From assembly GCF_028583425.1 (NCBI RefSeq), contig NC_072799.1, forward strand, positions 89,080,217 through 89,144,216: 64,000 bases of DNA. Reading direction: 5' to 3'. The position numbers were made by a program, and so were the translations under genes. Each line of letters starts with the position of its first letter. The stretch's first letter is position 1. Shown piece after piece: positions 58,640 through 64,000 of this stretch. This DNA comes from Eublepharis macularius. Taxonomy: Eukaryota; Chordata; Lepidosauria; Squamata; Eublepharidae. The notes below the pieces were generated by a model. The model did not search any database and had not been told where the DNA came from. It saw nothing but the letters and a program-made list of their open reading frames with translations.

Positions 58640-59107
58640 ATATTCACAGACGGTCTTACGAACTAGTTTTCCACACAGAACTTCACTACTAAACTCTCAT
58701 CTCATCCACACAGACAGATTCACTCAGGCCTTTCAACACAGCTTGCCTGACTGAGATAGATTACAGTGTAATCCTAAAAAGAGTTACTCCAGTCTAAGCC
58801 TGTTGATTTCATTGGGATTAGACAGGAGTAACTCTTCTTGCGATTACACTGTTTCTCTCTCTCCTAGGAGCACACACAGTTTGCCAGATTTAGACAGAGT
58901 TAGGCTCTTAGGCTTCCACACAGTTTGCTTGATTTAGCCAGAATCCTCTCTGTAAATAAACACCTAAAGATTGATTCCAGGCTCACATAGTTTGCCTGCC
59001 TCACTTTGACAGAAGATATACTTTCTGTCAGATACACACAGACTGACTCAGGTGCACACACAGTTTGCTTGACTTAGACAGAATTAGGCTCTTAGGCTTC
59101 CACACAG
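58640..59107 (+). repeat. Degenerate tandem repeat of CACACAGTTTGC units
   Basis: Units such as CACACAGTTTGCCAGATTTA, CACACAGTTTGCTTGATTTA and CACACAGTTTGCTTGACTTA recur with irregular spacing and flank the palindrome at 58768. AGGCTCTTAGGCTTCCACAC occurs twice. Possibly the non-coding part of a retroelement. Confidence 0.55.
58768..58852. repeat. 85-bp palindromic repeat
   Basis: ACAGTGTAATCC and AGAGTTACTCCAGTCTAAGC are mirrored by the inverted GATTACACTGT and GAGTAACTCTT, a single short hairpin. Confidence 0.7.
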
Positions 59108-60100
59108 TTCTAGGTGAGCAGTTGTGTTGGTCTTTAGTAGAACAGCAGAATTTGGATCCAGTGACCTCCAGACCAACAAGATCTTCAGGTTATGAGCTTC
59201 TGACAGTCAGAGCTAACTTCTTCAGATACAAGCAGGAATGGAGATCCCTGAGCCTTTATATCTTAGCCAAAAGGTGGGTGGGGTGTTACAAGGAAGGGCA
59301 TCAGGATGTAAAGGTACAATGCAGCTTGAAAGGGAAGGGAAGATGTCAGGATATAAATGTATAATGCTAGACAATGATACTCTTCTCTCACAAGCATTGG
59401 GAGACAAACCTCACAGACAGCCTCCAAACCTTAAACAACTTCTCACTATTAACAATGTACTTCCCAACACTGACACGGACTCTGGGACCAGGGCCTGCCA
59501 TAAGCTAGGATGCCAAGTCTGTCCCCATATTCACTCTGATAGCACGATCACTGGACCTAACAACACCGGTTATACCATCTCAGGTCCATTCAGTTGCTCA
59601 TCTTCCAATGTTATATCAGGTGTTAGCAATGTCCTTCCACTCTCTACATTGGACAAAATAATAAATGGATATAAATCTGACATTATAAACCACAAACTCA
59701 AAAAAACAGTGGGAGAACATTTTAATCTTCCAGGACATTCCATTGCTGACCTAAAAGTGGCTGCCCTCAAACAGAGAAACTTCAGAGAGAGATTACAACA
59801 TGAGATTGCTGAAGCAGAGTTCATCTACAAATTCAGAACAATGGGCCCCCTGGGCTGAACAGACACATAGGATTCTTATCTCACTACCGAGGCTAATTTC
59901 TGCTGTAATCAAGCAGCATTGTACCATTGTAACTTTGTATTCTGACATTCTCCTTTGCTACGCCACTCCCATCGAATTAAGTTGCATTGTACCTTTGCTT
60001 CCTGATGCCCTTCCTTGTAACACCACACCCACCTTTGAGCTGAGGTATAAAAGCCCAGGAACCTCCATATGTACTTTTATCTGAAGAAGGGAGCTCTAAC
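59108..60100 (+). mobile_element. Penelope-like element, 5'-truncated, with GIY-YIG region
   Basis: An inverted arm (59108-59225, CAGTTGTGTTGGTC to TAACTTCTTCAGAT) precedes a frame that reads RQPPNLKQLLTINN, then TRACHKLGCQVCPH, YTISGPFSCSSSNV, and later KKTVGEHFNLPGHS and FRERLQHEIAEAEFIYKF. This is the linker and GIY-YIG endonuclease end of Penelope-like elements. The YIG part (about 59605-59665) is in a different frame from its surroundings, so the element is inactive. The reverse transcriptase is absent. The end carries TATCTGAAGAAGGGAGCTCT. Confidence 0.85.
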
Positions 60101-61074
60101 TCTCTGTAGCGCGCGAGCAGAGAAAACAATGACAGCGCAAGGTTAGTGAGAGGCTCCCAGTCCCAGACCCTCCACATTTCCCAAAGGGGGTCTTCGCTGT
60201 TCACAGCCTACATCCTTTTCTAACTCCCTATTGTCCTTTCCCAGGACCTTTGACTCTTTTCCTCTGTTGCAACATTCAGTGGTCCAGTGATGATTTTTCC
60301 CCTTTGCTGAGCCTAAACTCTTTGAGGGCCAGGTGCACTTTTGGCTCCAAGGCCGGGGAACCCTAGGAGCCTTTCTCTAGATCTGGAAAAAGCCACTCCT
60401 TTCCTGTGTTTCAAGGTGGTCTCCTTTACAAATAAACCCTACTGTATAAAAATATAGAAATATTAGTTAACTAATAGGATACAGTTGTTAAAAAGCCAGT
60501 ACAGTCCCAACAGACCATATAGCATTAAAATGATAAAGCTGGCTGACTAGATAATATTCAATATCTGGAGCTTAATTTGTCATTCACTGCTGAGCATACA
60601 GTAGATACTTGGGTAGTAGCATAAACACATAAGCCAGTGAGACATAACAATCGGAAAGCTTGGTAGAGATGCAGGCAGTGCCCCATAGATGAAATGAAAC
60701 AGGTGGAAGGAAAAACATAGACGGATTGATTACAGGTTTTGGCTTGCTGCAACCAAATGACCCATGTTGACCAAGAGAATCTGTTGCTTCTGGGAACTTT
60801 CGTTACTCCTCTCTTCCTGATTCCCAACTCTCAAGTCAATTCGTGATGTTCTCCTAGATGTATGACCTTGGGGAGATAATGAAGGAACAAGACTGCCTCC
60901 GACCAGGTGCATTTCATCGAGGGAGCCAAGCACCCCTTTGCTGTATCACTTCCCCAGGTTGTCCCTGGTGGGTCTGTTTCAACTGGCACATTTTTCTATT
61001 TGTAAGCTTGAGAGACGGGTCTGATATTTGTAATATATGTACAGCTTGTGCTTCATAATTATCATGCTTTATCT
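60101..61074. other. Intergenic stretch upstream of USP46, no gene seen
   Basis: No coding similarity. The stretch at about 60110-60450 has a CCTTTACAAATAAACCC poly(A)-like end and could be retroelement debris. Confidence 0.35.
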
Positions 61075-61800
61075 TTTTTAATTTAATATTTTTATTGTTA
61101 AACAATGAGTGAGATGTTAAAAAACCAAAGGGGATTCACATAAAATACAAGCAAAACCCCCCACCTTTTTCTCATTAAGAGATTTATATCACTAGACAAC
61201 AGGCCTAAAACACAACAATTCACTGATTAGAAGAAGTCAATAAGTATGTTTGTTAATAAATAGAAACCTTTCATTTACTTACTTACTTACACTCAACATT
61301 TATAATCAAAGTTTTAGAATGTTAATTTTACAGTTAGTCTACTTTAATAATAGCTGTTCTTAGTTTTTCTTAATTTTCAGCTACGTAGTCAAAAAAGTCT
61401 TTCCATTTTTTCTGAAATTCTAAGATTGGTCTGTTATGTATATAAGAAGTTGATTTGGCCATAGACACATATTCTTACAATTTGTTCATCCACTCAGTCA
61501 CATCTGGGCAAGATTCTGTCTTCATTTTTGCTACATCACCATATATTTTAAAAGTTCACTGTGTGTTTTTATATTACTATGTAAAATGTATTTTTTTGAG
61601 ATTCAGCTCAAAGTGAAACTTTAATATTGTTTGCAACTCTTCATAAATTTGTCCAATATTTTCTTGCCTTCTTACATGTCCACCACATATGATAGACTGT
61701 TCCGTCAGCATATTGACATTTCCAGCACCTTCCACTATAACCCTTATTAGTTTTTGCAACGTCTTTAGGAGTAATATACCATCTAAAAAAAATTATATCA
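61075..61800 (-). mobile_element. L1 LINE 3' end, decayed
   Basis: The minus strand carries CGGHVRRQENIGQIYEELQT and ILKFHFELNL, matching the L1 ORF2 end also seen at 25.7-26.1 kb (there WTCKKAKSFW and ILKIKLQL). It is frame-disrupted and older than that copy. Confidence 0.65.
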
Positions 61801-62669
61801 CTTCTCCCTTAACAATCTGTAAATTTCCTCAACTGGCACCACAGCAGAGAGACCAATTTACAGCAAAGCGTCGTTCTGCGAGATGAGAAAGCCCTAGTCC
61901 CTGCTCTTTCATCCGTGTTGGTTTGTTCACACCTGCAAGTCACTCCAGGCGCTAACGCGCCCAGGCCCGGAATGTCCATGGGCATGCAAACGTTGCACAC
62001 TTGAGTGCGGGACAGGAAGGCACTCCGGAGCGCCAAGGGGGCAGCCCCTCGGGGCCAGAGCCTCTCCGTCCCCTTGCCCCCGCCCCCGTGGTCCTGAGGG
62101 GGCGGGTCCGCCGCTCCCCTTCCGCGCGTCTGCATTGGCTGCCCGGCTTGCTCCCCCCATCCGGCCCGAGATGCGCTCCAGCGGTTGGTTGGCGGCCGTG
62201 CCACTAAGCGCCACTGCCCTTCCCTTCCCCCGTCGCTGTCAAAGTGGATCAGCGGGCGCCGCGCTGCGATGGAGAGCGGGGCAGAGCGGCAAGAGCTGCC
62301 GCGCCGGCCGCGGGGGAAGGCGAAGGAAGGGGGCGAGGCAGAGGAGGGAGGCGGAGGGGGAGACTGAAGTCAGCCCCGTCCCCCGCTGCGAGCGGGCAGG
62401 CGCCGCTGAGCCGCCCCCGCCTTTTGGCCCACCTCGCTTGGGGGCGAACCCAGCCGGGCCGTTGCGCTGCTGCCGCGCTGCTGAGCGGATCGCCGGCCGG
62501 CCCAGCCACCCAGCCCCCCCTCCCGGGCCGGGGCTCCGCTCGTGCGCAGCTGGGAGCCCGAGGCGCCGACCTCTCGCCTTCCCCGCCGCGGAGCCTGAGC
62601 GCCGCCTCCTCCTCCTCTCGCCTCCACCCCCGCCCGGCCCGGCCCGGCCCTCCTCTGGAGTCTCCAGCC

Positions 62670-62696
62670 ATGACCGTCCCGGGTTTCACCTTCTAA
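62670..62696 (+). promoter_or_regulatory. USP46: USP46 upstream ORF 1 (8 codons)
   Basis: ATG at 62670 in a fair context (G at -3), encoding MTVPGFTF and a TAA stop. It lies 37 nt before the main start. The frame is also open in the inverted copy at 49.5 kb. Confidence 0.6.
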
Positions 62697-62698
62697 AG

Positions 62699-62728
62699 AT
62701 GGCGGTGAAGGATCGCTGCAACCTTTAG
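62699..62728 (+). promoter_or_regulatory. USP46: USP46 upstream ORF 2 (9 codons)
   Basis: ATG at 62699 in a strong context (A at -3, G at +4), encoding MAVKDRCNL and a TAG stop only four nucleotides before the USP46 start codon. Confidence 0.6.
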
Positions 62729-62732
62729 ACTC

Positions 62733-62768
62733 ATGACTGTCAGAAACATCGCCTCCATCTGTAATATG
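62733..62768 (+). CDS. USP46: USP46 coding exon 1 (gene continues beyond the window)
   Basis: Encodes MTVRNIASICNM, identical to the start of vertebrate USP46 and distinct from its paralogue USP12, which starts MEILMTVSKFASIC. The donor GTGAGTGC follows at 62769. USP46 is a ubiquitin-specific cysteine protease that works with WDR48 and WDR20. It deubiquitinates AMPA-type glutamate receptors in neurons and affects behaviour in mice; this is family knowledge. The catalytic Cys box lies in exon 2, outside the window. The start context is weak (C at -3), and two short uORFs precede it. RASL11B lies in the opposite orientation about 54 kb to the left, as expected from human gene order. Confidence 0.93.
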
Positions 62769-63296
62769 GTGAGTGCTGCGCCGGCCCGGCCCGCCGGCCC
62801 GCCTGCAGTCGCGGGGAGCCGGACCTCTCCCGCCCTGGGGGGCGTCGCCAGGCTCTTTCCTGAGACCGGAGGGAGTGGAAGCAGCCCTCGACCCCCGGGG
62901 TTAGCGCCTGCAAAGCAGGAGAGAAAGCTCCTACTTCCGAGTAAACGGAGACGTTTGGGAGAAGAAAGGTCGGGGCACAGCGGGATGAGGGGCGGGCGGT
63001 AGGAGGGGCGCTGAACACCTGAAGGGTCACCGGGCGTTTGCCCGTCGGTGATTTGCACCGGCGGAGGCTGCAGCCGAGCGAGGCGACGGGCTCGAGGAGA
63101 GGAGCTCGTGTTCGAGATCCGAACACGTGAAGCCCTGTTTCTTGAGGACGCAGCTAGTCTGGGTGATGTTGATGATGAAGACATTTTGAACGAGATTGAG
63201 AATAGTCGGCCTTCAAGCCGAGCAATTAATTGGTACTCAAAATAGGGTTGGGTCAAAGTAAACCTTCTTTGCAGCGAAAGAACTTTGTGAAGGATG

Positions 63297-63560
63297 CAAA
63301 ATAGTAAAAAAATCCAGTAGCACCTTTAAGACTAACTTTATTGAGGCATAAGCTTTCGAGAACCCACAGCTCTCTTCCTCAGATGCATGCAGGGTATGAA
63401 GAAACTGGCCATACCCTCCATGCATCTGATGAAGAGAGCTGTGGTTCTCGAAAGTTTATGCCACAATAAAGTTGGTTAGTCTTAAAGGTGCTACTAGACT
63501 ATTTACTATTTTGCAACTATAGACTAACACAGCTAACTCCTCTGGTTCTTTGCTAAGGAT
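63297..63560. mobile_element. Penelope-type hairpin in USP46 intron 1
   Basis: Inverted arms carry CAGTAGCACCTTTAAGACTA and AGTCTTAAAGGTGCTACTAG. The central palindrome around ATGCATGCAGGG has GCATCTGATGAAGAGAGCTG on its right side. AAGGATG flanks both sides. Confidence 0.75.
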
Positions 63561-64000
63561 GTATTTGGTTTCAGACCCCTGCCTTGACCCATGTGTCAAG
63601 ATTTTCCATGCTCTCTTTTTGCATAAGAATTAGCCTCCTGGATTGACAACTGGCTGACAAAAAAACTTTGAAGGTTGTTAAGGGGGTAGGGAAAATTATC
63701 ATGAAACTCAAAACTTCTACTCAGAGAAAAGAAAATCCCGCAGTGGAGTAATGAACAGGAACGGATCCTGAGATGTGTTCCAGATTTGGCCACTCCTTGG
63801 TCCTGGGGTGTAAATAATCTTTGTTGTCAATGTGCATTATAATTTGTTAATCTCAGGTTGAGTATGGGATGTGACAATTGTTGTAAGAACACTGGTGGTT
63901 CAACAGTTTTGCAGGTGGCGTTACAGATGTGTTGACCCAAATCCCTGTCACTCTAAGTGTGGAATGCCAGTCTTTTAACCCTTTGCTCCACTGTTAGCCC
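63561..64000 (+). other. USP46: USP46 intron 1, no further feature
   Basis: No further exon, RNA gene or named repeat was recognised up to the window edge. Confidence 0.5.

Larger units (their letters stand above)
61960..63120 (+). promoter_or_regulatory. USP46: CpG-island promoter and 5' UTR of USP46
   Basis: High CpG density, many GC boxes and no TATA box. It covers the 5' UTR, exon 1 and the first part of intron 1. Long frames on both strands here are compositional. Confidence 0.8.

Noticed and set aside
9300-62000. Search for an envelope gene equivalent to ERVMER34-1, which lies between USP46 and RASL11B in mammals
   Set aside because: No envelope-like frame was seen. Only solo-LTR-like pieces and one Ty3/Gypsy reverse-transcriptase fragment occur in this interval.
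63048-63245. Continuation of USP46 coding sequence directly after MTVRNIASICNM
   Set aside because: A consensus donor follows the Met codon at 62769, and the next USP46 residues (GTNASALEKD) are not present downstream in the window.
1-64000. CRISPR arrays, operons or bacterial-type systems
   Set aside because: The sequence is vertebrate. The regular repeats found are SINEs, MITEs, microsatellites or transposon tandem arrays.

Overview
The window is vertebrate nuclear DNA, almost certainly from a squamate reptile. It has CpG-island promoters, GT-AG introns and dense young repeats of kinds typical of lizard and gecko genomes: tRNA-derived and 5S-rRNA-derived SINEs, CR1/L2 and L1 LINEs, Penelope-like elements, and hAT-type MITEs with 8-bp target duplications. 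Nothing prokaryotic is present, and nearly all of the longer open frames fall in repeats or GC-rich islands.

Three host loci can be supported. (1) RASL11B, a complete four-exon atypical Ras-like GTPase gene on the minus strand (coding 8858 down to 4058, 251 residues), with a CpG-island promoter at about 8.3-9.2 kb. (2) The promoter, two tandem short uORFs and first coding exon (62733-62768) of the deubiquitinase gene USP46 on the plus strand; the rest lies beyond the window. (3) Between them, a CpG island at about 48.1-48.9 kb with a minus-strand TATA box and a pyrimidine-rich start. About 1.2 kb downstream on the same strand a 134-nt segment folds like an H/ACA snoRNA. Position, strand and promoter type fit the snoRNA host gene DANCR, which lies between USP46 and RASL11B in human. 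This call is inference.

The remaining roughly 95 percent is intergenic and intronic sequence filled with mobile elements. Highlights are eight copies of a 190-317 bp foldback hAT MITE, one inside a LINE reading frame; a 738-bp GC-rich hAT-type element at 37397-38134 that imitates a CpG island and carries cAMP-response-like palindromes; about eight Penelope-derived pieces, several of them hairpins; two copies of a near-perfect 5S-derived SINE pattern; nested insertions at 13.6-14.3 kb and 19.0-20.2 kb; a 1-kb GGCC-rich tandem array at 21.1-22.1 kb; and several solo-LTR-like fossils plus one Ty3/Gypsy reverse-transcriptase fragment.

The most unusual structure is at 49.2-51.2 kb. A roughly 200-bp inverted copy of the USP46 promoter, uORFs, first exon and splice donor sits beside one arm of a pair of 157-bp inverted repeats. 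It keeps the splice donor, so it arose from DNA rather than from mRNA.
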